Source: Helichrysum umbraculigerum
Taxonomy: Eukaryota; Streptophyta; Magnoliopsida; Asterales; Asteraceae
DNA length: 64,000 bases
Assembly: GCA_949592205.1 (NCBI GenBank)
Contig: CATIUR010000005.1
Coordinates: forward strand, 109,567,777-109,631,776
Direction: 5' to 3'
Positions 46,351 through 58,400 of the stretch are shown here, piece after piece. Each line of letters begins with the position of its first letter. Positions within the stretch are counted from its first letter, which is position 1. The notes beneath the pieces were generated by a model that saw only the letters and a program-made list of their open reading frames with translations, did no database searches and was not told the origin of the DNA. A program made the translations under genes and the position numbers.

Positions 46351-47491
46351 ATAGGACAGTAGCAGTTAAATTGTTAAGTAGGAACGTACCCGTGACCACA
46401 TTAGGGTCTTGACGGGCCTCCCCAGAGTTGAGAATGAAGGCTCTACCCCGAGCGTTGTTGTTGTTCTTGTTGTTGTTGTTGCCGCTTTTCATTTTTTGAC
46501 AATCTTTTCTGAAATGCCCAGTACCGTTGCACTCATAGCAGGTCTTTGGTGCAGAAGTGTTAGTGCCAGTGGTGTTTGATCGGCAATCTCTAGCCAAGTG
46601 TCCAAATTTCTTACACATGCTACAGGGGCAAGAACCGTCATGGTGAAGATTGCATTTAGAGCAGTATGGTTTGTTCCCAATGTACCCTTTCTTGTTATCA
46701 GAACCCGAAGTATAGGCCTTAACAGTCTCAGGCCTTTTGTTTGACTGTTGGTTCTGCAGGTTGTTCCCAGTCCATTTCCGTTTGTTATCCCCGGACTGGT
46801 CTCTAGTATTCTTTCCAGCAGGTGTTCCTTGGCGAACCACCCGAGCCATCATATTGTGTGCCATACGGATGGCACTCTGTTTTATTCCAGGGTTCAAAGC
46901 AGTGACCATTCCCTGAATCCGAGAAGGAAGTCCCCAGATGTATTGCTCAATCCGTTTGTATTCCGGATCGACCATGGTGGGACATAAAAGTGCCAGCTGA
47001 TGGAATCTGGTGGTATACCCTGCGATTTCATTACCCCTAATAGCGAGGTTCCATAACTCAACCTCAAGTTGCTGTAGTTCTTCTCTAGGGCAGTATTCAT
47101 CTTTCAACATTTTCTTTAATTCATCCCAGGGGAGTTGATAAGCAACATCAATCCCCACCGTTTGTATGTAGGTGTTCCACCAAGTAAGAGCACCTTCCAA
47201 AAAGTTACAGGTAGAGTATTTGACTCGGCAGTCTTCTGGGCAGTTGCAAATTCGGAATACAAATTCCGTTTTCTCAAACCACCGTGTCAAACCGATAGCT
47301 CCTTTGGTTCCCTTGAAGTTCAAGGGTTTGCAGTTTAAGAAGTCTTTATAGGAGCATGGTTTTACTGGAGGGGTGTTGTTCAGAGTTTCATCGCTTTCAG
47401 ATCGTTGCTGTCAGGCAGCTAGAGCGTTCGCTACCCCTTGGGCAACAAGTCGATCAACATCAGCTTGACTAAACGTACGTCTTGGAGGCAT
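46253..47491 (-). pseudogene. Element E: gypsy gag, stop near its start and a frameshift into protease
   Basis: ATG at 47491 (MPPRRTFSQADVDRLVAQGV). TGA at 47411-47413 sits where relatives have CGA. The capsid domain (GTKGAIGLTRWFEKTEFVF, LEGALTWWNTY) is followed by zinc knuckles CSKCNLHHDGSC, CSMCKKFGHLARDC and CYECNGTGHFRKDC. Protease LFDTGADKSFIS is intact, but about 22 bases are missing soon after (near 46290) and the frame shifts. Confidence 0.92.
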
Positions 47492-47699
47492 AATGCTTAA
47501 ATAAACAAGGAAAAGAGATAAGTGATATGGTTGTACAAGGTTATGATATATCAAGTATGTATATATACAAGGAGGTAATATACAACAATATGAAGTGATA
47601 ACCATAATTCATTGGGTAATAAGATTAGATCCAGTACAATACATGAGTTCCAAAAGATTACAGGACATAGGAATTTCAAAAGATTATCAAATTACAGTT

Positions 47700-47736
47700 T
47701 ACAAAATATACCAAGAATTATTACATCCGGCCGAAT
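47700..47736 (-). other. Conserved non-coding block after the pre-gag ORF (element E)
   Basis: Minus strand CCGGATGTAATAATTCTTGG then TATTTTGTAAA; matches B and D. The rest of 47492-47785 shows no gene. Confidence 0.65.
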
Positions 47737-47785
47737 TACACGAGTTCTACATAGATAGTTAACGGATTACAAGATAAAGACTACT

Positions 47786-48503
47786 CTAGTCTTGACGCAG
47801 GTTTATTCGTTCCATTAGAGTGACCAGTCGGTCCACATTTCCTGCAAGTCTACTGGCTTGCCTAGCGTTATCTTCAGCAAAAGTTAGTCGTTGTTCCAGA
47901 ATTCGCGGTTATTCTTCAGCTTCTTGCGAGAGTTGCTCACATTCTTCTAATCTTGCTTGTAAGAGATCAACCGCTCCCCCTGTCGTTGATCACTTGTTGG
48001 TGAACCATTTCTAGAGTACGCGTCACGTCTTCCTGTTCTTGGTAAAGTTGTGCGATGCGGTCGGGTGATTGGCGTAACCAGTACATTTGTACTATGTATT
48101 GTTCTCATTCCAGACTTGCAAGTCTTGCCTCATGGCGGTGTAGTCGGGCGGCTAACACTGGTACAGTGTGATGTGTTGGTTCCTGGGTGTATGGAGAAGT
48201 GTCCATGGGGTCAGTAGGAATTTGGATTTCCTCCTCAGACCTCCAAGTGTTTAAGGTTGTGGGTAGCCAATCCCATCTGCGGGTGTATGTCGGACGGCGT
48301 GTACCAGTGGTGGTGTTAGCAGTACGATTCGAGTAAGGGTTTGCTCGAGATGATCCGGAACTCCTTTGGTGAGTACGTATCACCCGGGCTTCACCAGTTA
48401 TGTAGTAAAGAGGTTCGGGAGATTCCCGCATTGGTGAGACAGGAATATGGGTTGTTCCTTCAGTAGTGGAGTCAGTTGGTGCTACATTAGTGATGTCTGC
48501 CAT
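47786..48503 (-). pseudogene. Element E pre-gag ORF, coiled-coil type, with later stops
   Basis: ATG at 48503 (MADITNVAPTDSTTEGTTHI); open to 48105. The N-terminal 100 residues are S/T/R/P-rich and probably unfolded. Then LAARLHRHEARLASLE begins the helical part. After a stop at 48105 the homology to B goes on through LYQEQEDVTRTLEMVHQQV, a shift, LLQARLEECEQLSQEAEE, another stop, and RLAGNVDRLVTLMERINLRQD before TAG at 47786-47788. With the lesions ignored the protein would be about 235 residues. Conserved points with B are LAAR.H.H, QV..M/E...V..QV, LQARL.ECE, RLA..VD.L and the NLRQ end. No named domain recognised. Confidence 0.7.
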
Positions 48504-48535
48504 TTTCTGTGGCAAGAATGTTGAGTGTCGTGAGG

Positions 48536-48538
<3 letters not shown>

Positions 48539-48584
<46 letters not shown>
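48539..48584. repeat. (AT)n microsatellite in element E leader
   Basis: About 45 bases of AT just before the pre-gag ORF. C and B have shorter TA-rich stretches at the same place. Confidence 0.95.
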
Positions 48585-48606
48585 CATATAATATAGCCTA
48601 GGGTGT

Positions 48607-48681
48607 CTAGCACAACCAAGTAATAGTCCCGTTTTTCTCGTGGTCAGAGTCAACTATTGTATTCCTATTCGACATAACCAT
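48607..48681 (-). CDS. Element E leader upstream ORF, 22-24 codons
   Basis: In-frame ATGs at 48681 and 48675, TAG at 48607-48609. The centre is IVDSDHEKNGT. The frame ends a few codons early compared with B, C and D because of a small deletion. Confidence 0.45.
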   Translation of the reverse strand: MVMSNRNTIVDSDHEKNGTITWLC

Positions 48682-48845
48682 TTCAGACCTCACATCATCT
48701 TTCCTTAATTGTACATAGTTGATCAGGCTATGTTAAATTAAAGTTGTATGATGAAATTTCTGAATCAGTCATACCTAATAAGGAAATATTGCCTAACGGT
48801 CATAGTCTAGTCCTACTAATGCAACCTAGTTCGCTATAACCTTAG

Positions 48846-48857
48846 TCTCTGATACCA
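48846..48857 (-). other. Element E primer binding site (initiator tRNA-Met)
   Basis: Minus strand TGGTATCAGAGA, three bases from the LTR end; last base differs from the iMet consensus as in B. Confidence 0.85.
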
Positions 48858-48860
48858 ATC

Positions 48861-51800
48861 TGTAACACCCCCAAATTCACTGTTTAGCGGAAGCAAGCTT
48901 TAAGGTGCTACTAATCATATATCACAGCACAAAAGTAAAGCAAACGACATCTATATGCGACGTTTGTAAAATATTACAACAGTATTACATTGTTATCATT
49001 AAATATAAACAAGCTCCGAGTTCGTAAATAAGTTTCCTAGTGATTCTAATACATAACTGATATAACAAAAAGTAATGCAAAAGAATCTCCAAAAGTAGTA
49101 TGCATGCGACTCGAGCTATCATTCCTGAGGGTGTGCAGTCCTACTGCTGCTGTAAACCTGAGATAAATGCTAAAAAGTGTCAACCAAAAGGTTGGTGAAT
49201 CTTACAGGTTTAGTAAAGTAAATCATATATGAACCACAAGTAAGTACCAGTAAATGCCCTCGAGCAAAGTAAGTAGTTTAGTAGCACAGTGAGACAATAA
49301 AGTCGACACAGTTACCATGAGCTCACAAGTTGAAGCTTAACAGTGTAGTGTGAATGGTACAATCAAGTACAGTATCACGTACCCCCGTGAGTGCTATCCG
49401 AACACTCATATGTAACAAATGCTAATATACCTGTTTCTACGGTGAAATCCGTGGTAGTGCTACTACCCCAAGCAGGGATTGTCAGTCCCAAATAGATCCA
49501 TCTACTAGTAATCGCGCTTAAGTCCATAACTAACAACTTATGATAGGAGGCTTTCAGTGGATAAAAGTAACTCATGTAATGCATGTAAAAGTAGTGTAAA
49601 CAGTTCAGTACTTGTGTTCATACGTAAAACGGTAGCAAATATCTCACCCCAAAGTAGAAAACAGTAAAAGTGGGGCTCTAAGACTCACTTGAGTCTAGCA
49701 AGTATGTTTATGTAAGCAAACAAGTATAGCGGATGTAAGTCCGTAAGTATGTGTCGGATGTAATTCCGTAGCGTGGTTCTCCGAACCCTGCAACCTTCTG
49801 GCGTCCGAAACGCACAAGATTGTAAGCAAGTAAATAAGTAAGTTGGTGTCACGAAGGATCACCCATGCTAGTTGCCCACTCAACTAGGAAATGTCCAAGT
49901 GTTTTGTTTGTACGTTTGTAATTGTTCGCAATTAAGTGTGGCTCGTTGGTGACGGAGGTGTAATAATAATTCAAATATTATTATTATGTAAATCACAGTG
50001 TTGTATACTTTGTACAGTATATACATAAGTTGATTATTTGTAATCGTGACGTGTAATCGTTGTTCGGATGTAAGTCCGTGCGAGTGTAAATTCGTAAGTG
50101 TTTGAATGTAATCTCATAATTATTAGGGTTGTGGTGTATACTTCCCAGAGTATATGTATATCATGTAAATGTAGTGTCGTATAAGGTAGAGTTGTTGTAC
50201 CAATTCAATACTTAGTGTAAAAAGTATTTTTGAAGTCTGTAATCAGCGACACTAGGATCGAGTGTCGCTATCCTAGCGACACTAGATGATTTATGGCGAC
50301 ACTAGGGTTAGTGTCGCTATATGCGGCACTCAATTGAGTGGCAGCACTAGGGTCAGTGCGCTACGGGCGACACTAAATAATGTAGTGTCACTAGGTCAGT
50401 GTCGCTATGGGCGACACTAATCAGGTTTGGCGTCACTAGGCTAGTGTCGCTATAGGGTTTGTGCCTCTAGCGACACTAGGGGTCTGATTGGATTCAAGGC
50501 TCGGGTTTGTGGTCAAACGACTCCTGTTTGACCCGGTATTTTTAGAGAAGCCTTAAATATGTTAAATAAGCTTTATAAAATTGTCGTTACGTTTTATGGC
50601 CGACCCGAAGTGTCGGTTTTGTGAAATGACAAAAACAGCCCCTTTGGAGCTTCGGTTCCAGATTTTTAGCTCGATTCAACCCCCGATTTCACCCATTTCT
50701 ACTCCGAATCAAGCCTAACGAAAAATCACACATATTCTCCTTGGTGTCTTGTTGATTTCTGCATTTTATGGTAATTTTATAAGTCCATTTACTATTTTAA
50801 CCAAAAATAAATATGAAGAGTGGTCAGATTTGTTCCAAAACAGACCTCTGTTCAAAGATCGAGTTATACATTAAAACCCGTGTATTTATGGATGTAGCCA
50901 AACAAGAACTTTTTGTAGAAGACAAAAATATAAAACTTTTTCAAGTGGTCTCATACATTTATTTAACCTAGAACTCGAGTTATAGCCGAAATGGTGTGAT
51001 ACATTTTCTGGGCAGATTTATGTGTTTAGTGTTTGTGTTTATAAAAACGTTTTTAAGTTACTTTTTGGACATTTCTTGGTTGAATGAGCATATAGACATG
51101 TTAATAAGTACTAACCATGTAAATCTAAGAAGGAAGTTGGCTCACAATGGTTTGATGACCAATCTAAAGCTGAAAACGCGATGAGGAGGCGACTAGCTTC
51201 GTTTCCTTGGTTAAATCTTCGAAAACCAATAGTGGATGATGGAGATGAGTATGGTGGCTTGTGGTGGATGATGGTGGTTGTCTTGGGGCTGTGAAAACCG
51301 AAAATGAGAGAGAGATGGAGGGTGAGAGAGTGTGTGAAGTGCAAAAATGAGGAAGGTGAGTGAGGTATGGAGGGAGTATGGTGTGGTTTAGAGTGTGTAA
51401 GTGGGCAAAAGGGTGAGGGAAGCCATTCCCCTCCCCTTGGCCGGTTCTAGTGGGCCCCAATGGGGTGTGGGTGAGTTGATTTTTGTTCCCAAAAGTTACG
51501 TATTGTCCCGTGTCCGTTTACCCGATCGTTTTACATTTTAGTTAATCGTATAGCGTTTTATATTCTACATTTTGTTAACGATTTAAAACATGATATTTCC
51601 AGTAAAAGTTTTACTCAAGTAATATATTTTAATTACCAAAATAATATTCTAGTTTTCGTTCGGTCGTCGGTTGCGAATTGTGCGTTTATTCGAATCGTGT
51701 AACATTTTCAAACGTTTTAATCGTACGCGTGCAATCGCGATATTTTTACTTGAAGTATTTTATCAAAGTACTAAATATGAAGTTATAAAAATATAACTTA

Positions 51801-52135
51801 AGTTTATTGTGTGTGTCGGGCGCGTTTCGTACGTTTTTTTCGAGTACGGAGTGTTTCTTTTGATATTTAATACATGTAATATATTATCACAATATATTAA
51901 GGTAAATAATGTTTGTTTGGATATTTCCACATTATTTTAAATAGTTTGTCACCAACGTCCATAGTAAACAGTGTCGGACCTCGTCCGGTTAACAATTGTA
52001 CGATTTAACCAAATCGCGTACGCGTATAAATAAATATACGAATGATTACATGTACTTAGTCCTATTTCAAACTAATACACATAATAATGATACAATTAGG
52101 TACAGTAATTATGTACAAATTGGTCGGGTGTCTGA
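48861..52135 (-). repeat. Element E 5' LTR (about 3.3 kb), outer end approximate
   Basis: Inner end TGTAACACCC at 48861 next to the PBS. The outer end is placed near 52135 by alignment with the other LTRs (GTCGGGTGTCTGAC); the final CA is not clear. It holds site 1 (51949-51963), array 50246-50480, site 2 (49937-49952), a donor-like AA/GTGAGT (49688) and an acceptor-like CTCAG/GTTTAC ending at 49158. The first donor could not be placed. No gene is visible in it. Confidence 0.8.
50246..50480. repeat. GCGACACTA / TAGTGTCGC inverted-repeat array in E LTR
   Basis: Facing pairs such as GCGACACTAGGGTTAGTGTCGC. The GCGAC/GTCGC core is as in A-D; the inner pair is ACTA with TAGT. Confidence 0.9.
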
Positions 52136-52142
52136 CGCGCCA

Positions 52143-52358
52143 CCAACCGTCACGCGTCGTTAACGCGACCGTATGGCAGCACGTCGGTGTGGAAGTTTTA
52201 AAATTTATATTTTGCTGGGGACCTAAGTTCTACTAGAGCTGTATATCTGAAGTATGACCTAGGGTCATTCTGAAGAGTTAACCGTATTGTGAAACGACTT
52301 GTCGAGACGAAAGTTTAGATTAGCGATGGTTTGAAAATAGTTTTGAGTGGGGGTTTTA
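52143..52358 (-). repeat. Fragment K: Athila-like LTR end
   Basis: GTTTTAAAATTTATATTTTG, GCTGGGGACCTAAGT and the following 150 bases resemble the first bases of the H LTR in the same orientation (from 36217). It lies between the E and M insertions and is cut by both; the flank before M is TTTTA. Confidence 0.6.
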
Positions 52359-52529
52359 TGAAACACCCCGAAAACGTACCATTTTTTTTTTTTTTTTTGT
52401 TTTTTTAAACACATTGATGCTTTCTTTTCATGTTATTACTTACAGGCTCTTATTACACAATCATTCTATCCCTTGTTACATTTAACTTAGAAGCTAAAAC
52501 AATTATTTTCTGAAATCTTGTTGAATCCG

Positions 52530-52719
52530 CCGTATTCCCTGGAATACGACCGGATTCAATTGAATACGACCGTATTCCAACGAATACACCGTATTCCCGA
52601 GAAATTTAAGCTCAACTCGGTGACAGAACCGAAAATAAGGAATACATTTTTGAATACGGTTGGGAATACGCCGTATTCCCATGAATACGACCGTATTCCT
52701 ATGAATACGACCGGATTCA
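52530..52719. repeat. GGAATACG / CGTATTCC inverted-repeat array in M LTR
   Basis: About eleven half-sites (GGAATACG, CGTATTCC, with GAATACGACCGGATTC variants) alternate in facing orientation over 190 bases. Different sequence from the GTCGC arrays but the same layout. Confidence 0.9.
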
Positions 52720-53886
52720 TCCAGTTCCAGCAGCCTGCACATATTATGACCAAAACTCGAACTTTAAACGTGCATAACTTTAAAACGACAACACCTGGTG
52801 ACCTGAAATTTTACAGGCAACTTTACTTTGACCATAAGAACGTTTCTACTTTCACACTTTTTCAAATTTCGCGATAATTCTCATTTTGACCCGTTAACTC
52901 ATTTCGGCACTTTTTCACCAAAAATCTTGACACTTCACATTACAAACCACATCAAATCTGACTTCAAGCTTTTGACCATAATTTCAATACTACATTTAGG
53001 ACTTAGGAGCATAATTACATTTGACTTTTACCAAAGATAACCCATTTTAACTCTTTATACTATTGGTCGCCCATTTGGACACCAAACGACCCGATTGGGT
53101 CTTTAACCATATTGACCCATCTCTTTTGGTCAAACCACATTCAATTGACTAATCTAAGTCCAATTAACTCATAAACATCAACCTTTAACCATTATACTCA
53201 TAAAAGGCACATTTCACGTTTATGTCAAACTTTTATACATTCATTACTAATTCAAACTTTAAACATACAAGTCTCACTACCTTGACCTCAACTCTGACTT
53301 TAACTTTAACTTTGACCACAGAGTTGACTTTTCTCAAAACATCAAACTACAAGTCTTAAACTTTACAACGGGGGTGTACATATCACGAGCATGATTAAGA
53401 GGGATTAGCTTGTTACCAAAACCATGCAACAAGCTCCACCAAAAGCTTTTAAACGTGTCCCTTGCCCAAGTCCCCTCTATTGACACTTGGCTCACCTGAA
53501 AACGTTTAAACATAACACGTAAGCTAATGCTTAGTAAGTAATGGAATCTTTTACATAAACATAAACATAAACATCACATTAAGGATCCTTAAACATCATC
53601 ATGCTAACTACTACTAGTTAACATTTATACCAAGCTAATGGTCATGATCCATTACTTGGAAAACCATCAAGCTAATGGCTCACCCATTACTTGATTCCAC
53701 ATTCATATCCATCTACTTACCTTTATCTTGAAACTTTAAACAACTTGAACTAACTTCTCTTGCTTGATCACCTATACATATAAATACATAGCATGATCAA
53801 TTAACATAACGCTTTACTTTCTTAATCTTAATCTTAATCTCATAACTAGGTGTTACTCACTAACACCTATCATACACCACTACTAG

Positions 53887-54679
53887 TAGGGATGGCAATG
53901 GTCACCCGATCCAGTGGATATCCATCCGATCCATCCACTTAATGATGGATATGGGCGATCTAAATGGATGAATAGTGGATATGGATATGGATGTGGATGA
54001 ATAGTGGATCGGATATGGATGATAAGTTATCACCCATGGATTTATCCATTAACCCGAAATAGATATACATATACATATACATATACATATATATAGGTAT
54101 ATACACATATAAATTTACATATCCACATACATATAAACCATAAACTATTAATGTGTTATGTCGTAAATTTTAAAAATTTAATGTATATTTGAGGGGTTTT
54201 TTTGTATTATGGATTTATATAGCAAATCGAAATGCATAAATCTATTGCGTTGAGCCAAGTTTTACTTCCGACCATATAGTGAAGTCACAATCCACGATAG
54301 GTGACAATCAAAACATATGTGATTAACCGATAAACATAGAAATATATTTGTTAAAATATATGTTTACTTATAATTGTAACCAATATGCTTCATTGACGAC
54401 AATTGTAACACATTCTTGTGAATAGATTTCAGTATGTTACGTTATATTTATTTTTTTGTTACAACATTTGTTGGTTTCATTTCATATTAGGAACTTTTTT
54501 AACGTTTTTTTTTAATACCCAATGGACACCCATTAACCCGCTTAATCCATCGGATATGGATATGGATGGATGAATTGAATTTAAATGGATATGGATATGG
54601 ATTTGGACGAAGATATTTAAATGGATATGGATGTGGATATGGCATCATCCGATCCATATCCGATCCATTGCCATCCCTA
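53887..54679. mobile_element. Non-autonomous hAT-type MITE in the M LTR
   Basis: Terminal inverted repeats TAGGGATGGCAATGG and CCATTGCCATCCCTA. The 8-base flanks ACTACTAG (53879-53886) and ACCACTAG (54680-54687) match at 7 of 8, the target size of hAT elements. The subterminal parts are full of ATGGATATGGAT-like repeats in inverted orientation at the two ends (53935-54050 and 54540-54665). No transposase ORF. Confidence 0.85.
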
Positions 54680-55354
54680 ACCACTAGTGTTCCTTAATTA
54701 GGCTTTATAATCATATGTAATTGGGTAAACATCACTTTCATAATCATAATCATCACCAATTCATCTTAATTCTTAAATTCTCATAAACTCATAATCTATC
54801 AAAAACCCAATTACATATAAACATAAACTCTTTAATCAAACTAATAGGAATTAATCATAGCATAAAACCTAGAATTACATATGGAACACTAATTTAACAA
54901 TTTAACTAACATACATGATCTTTCTATCATCTAGGGTTTATAAAAAACTTAAACCCTAACATAATTACACCATTAGAAAGGTTAAACATACCTTGTAGAA
55001 GCTTAATATGAACTTAGAGATCCTAATTCACTAAATTCCTTCTTCAATTTCTGATTTTTCTTCTGTTCTTGGTTTTCCCTCTCAAACTCACGCACACGTA
55101 CGTTCTAAATTTCAGTCTGGAACATTTCTGAACATGTAGGAGGATATGTTTTAACATATTACATTTTAACCCCCTGAACTTTCATTCTTTACACATTTAA
55201 CCCTTCTAACTTACTTTCTTTTATTTGGTTAGTCCTCTAACCAAATTCTAACCTTTTCGTTACTTTAAACATTTAAACATATTAAATACATATAAAAACT
55301 GAAACGTAAACGTATTTTAAACTACAAAAACTTACGTATTTTAGGGGTGTTACA

Positions 55355-55367
55355 ACTCTCCCCTACT
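55355..55367 (-). other. Element M polypurine tract
   Basis: Minus strand AAGTAGGGGAGAGT directly before the LTR. The 66 bases between here and 55433 hold the last codons of the chromodomain region after the premature stop. Confidence 0.75.
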
Positions 55368-55433
55368 TATTTAGGATTGTGTCCTCACAATCCATTCTTG
55401 ATACAAAGCCGGATAATAAACAATGATTTCTTC

Positions 55434-58400
55434 CTACGGCTCCCATGTGAACTCTGAACCTTTTCTATGCTTCCATTGGATTCTAAACAACCGAATATCT
55501 TTGTTTCTTAACTTCTTGACTTTCTCATCTAAAATAGCTATTGGTTGTTCAACATAATTCAATTGATCATTGATTTCTATTTCTTCCAATGGCACATAAG
55601 ATGCCTCATCCACTAAGCACTTCCTTAAATACGAAACATGGAAAGTGCTATGGATACTTGCCAATTCACTTGGTAGCTCAAGACAATAAGCTACTTTTCC
55701 AACTCTTTCTAAAATATTAAATGGACCAATGAACCGAGGACTTAACTTGCCTCGTTTTCTGAATCTGATAATGCCTTTCCATGGAGATACCTTTAACATA
55801 ACCATATCTCCAACCTCAAACTCTAATGGACGTCTTCTTTTGTCGGCATATGACTTCTGTCTATCTTGAGCAATCTTTAATCTTTCTCTGATTTGATCAA
55901 TCTTTTCTGTTGTTTGTTGCACTATATATGTACTGCCCATTTCTCTTTGCCCGACTTCACCCCAACATATTGGAGTTCTACACTTTCTCCCATATAACAT
56001 CTCGTAAGGTGGCGTACCTATACTTGCATGATAACTGTTATTATAGGAGAATTCTGCTAATGGTAAATGCACATCCCAATTACCTCCAAAATCTATAACA
56101 CACGCCCGCAACATGTCTTCTAAAGTCTGTATCGTTCTTTCACTTTGGCCATCTGTCTGCGGGTGATAAGCTGTGCTAAGATTTATACGTGTACCAATAT
56201 CATCTTGAAACTTGGCCCAAAACCGTGAAGTAAATCTACTATCTCTATCAGAGACAATAGAAACTGGCATACCATGACGTGCAACTACTTCTTTAACATA
56301 TAAATCTGCCAAAGCTTCAATAGACATCGTTTCTTTAATCGGTAGAAATAATGCACTTTTCGTCAATCTATCCACTATCACCCAAATCGCATCATGCTGA
56401 CGCTGAGTCTTTGGCAATTTGGTGATAAGATCCATCGTTATATGTTCCCACTTCCAAACAGGTATGTCTAAAGGCTGCATCTTTCCATGTGGCTTCTGAT
56501 GCTCAGCCTTCACCTGTAAGCAAGTTAAACACTGTTCAACATATTTAACAATATCTCTTTTCATACCTGGCCACCAATACTCTGATCTTAAATCGTGGTA
56601 CATCTTTGTTGCGCCAGGATGGATAGAATACTTTGTTTTATGGGCTTCATCTAACAATAATGTCTTCAAATCCCAAGAATTTGGAATCCAAACTCTACCA
56701 TAACGTGTCTTTAACCCACGTGAATCTTCCATAATACTATCAACTTGACCTTTGATCCGTTCTGATCGAATATCTTTTTCTCTCCAAGCTTTTTGCTGTG
56801 CTTCTTTAATTTGATCAAACAAGCTAGGAGTAATAGTAATTCTAAGAGATTTAACTGTTAGTGCAAGATGAGCTGCCTTTCTACTTAAAGCATCAGCTAC
56901 AATATTAGCTTTTCCCGGGTGGTATAATATTTCACAATCATAGTCTTTAACAAGATCTAACCACCTTCTTTGTCTCATATTCAAATCTCTTTGATCGAAG
57001 AAATACTTTAAACTTTTGTGATCTGTATAAATGGTAATCTTTACACCATAGAGATAATGCCTCCATATCTTTAAGGCAAAGACCACCGCTGCAAGTTCTA
57101 AATCATGCGTTGGATAATTCTTCTCATTTTCTTTTAATTGTCTAGAAGCATATGCTATCACTTTGCCACGTTGCATAAGAACACAGCCCAAACCACTATA
57201 CGATGCATCACAATATATCACCAAATCTTCAGTACCTTCTGGAAGTACTAAGACTGGTGCTTGACTGAGTTTCTGTTTTAAAATCTGAAAGGCTTGTTCT
57301 GCTTGATCATTCCATTCAAACTTGATATTCTTTCTAGTAAGCTTTGTAAGTGGCATTGCGATCTTTGAGAAGTCTTGAATAAACCGTCTATAATAGCCAG
57401 CTAATCCAAGAAAACTTCTAACTTCCGTTGGAGTTGTTGGAGCACTCCATTTCATGACTGCTTCAACTTTCACTGGATCAACCATAATACCTTCACCATT
57501 GACAACATGACCTAGAAATTGCACTTCTCGAAGCCAAAACTCACACTTTGAGAACTTAGCATAAAGCTTCTCTTTCCTTAACATCTGTAGCACTTGTCTT
57601 AAATGATAATCGTGATCATTAGCAGATTTAGAATAGATTAAAATATCGTCAATAAACACGATTACAAACTTATCAAGCATTGGGCGACATACTCTATTCA
57701 TCAAATCCATAAAAGCTGCAGGTGCATTCGTCAAACCAAATGGCATTACCACAAATTCATAATGCCCATACCTCATCCTAAAAGCAGTTTTACAAACATC
57801 TTCCTCTCTGACCTTCAACTGATGGTAACCAGAGCGTAAATCAATCTTTGAAAAGTAACTAGCACCCTGCAACTGGTCAAACAAGTCATCAATCCTAGGT
57901 AATGGGTACCTATTCTTGATAGTCACCTTGTTTAACTCTCGATAATCTATGCACATTCTCATTGAACCATCTTTCTTTTTCACAAATAAAATAGGAGCTC
58001 CCCACGGAGAACTACTTGGACGTATAAAACCTTTGTCTAACAGTTCTTGCAACTGTTTCATTAATTCCTGCATTTCGGTTGGAGCAAGCCTATATGGTGT
58101 CTTAGCAATAGGTGTAGCTCCAGGCATCAATTCAATCTTAAATTCAACTTGCCTATCGGGCGGAATGCCCGGTAACTCATCGGGAAATACATCAATAAAC
58201 TCTCTTACTACCGGAATTTCCTCAATCTTTGGAATTTGAATCTGAGCATCTATCACATGTGCCAAAAAGGCTTGACAACCATGTGACAAATGTCGCTTAG
58301 CTTTAGCAAAAGTACAAACCGGGATAGGCATTTCTTTCTTTTCTCCATAAATATCTAACAATTCACCACGAGGTAACTTAACTCTTACAATCTTTTGCTC

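Larger units (their letters stand above)
52359..55354 (-). repeat. Element M 3' LTR (3.0 kb, including a MITE)
   Basis: Minus-strand start TGTAACACCCC at 55354 beside the purine tract; plus-strand start TGAAACACCCCGAAAACG at 52359. A T-run (about 52382-52398) and an inverted-repeat array (52530-52719) lie near the inner end. A 793-base hAT-like MITE is inserted at 53887-54679. Outside these the LTR is AT-rich without genes. Confidence 0.85.

Noticed and set aside
51111..51460. Possible host gene in the E LTR
   Set aside because: The ORFs are Ser/His-rich, overlap each other in two frames and lie wholly within the LTR leader.
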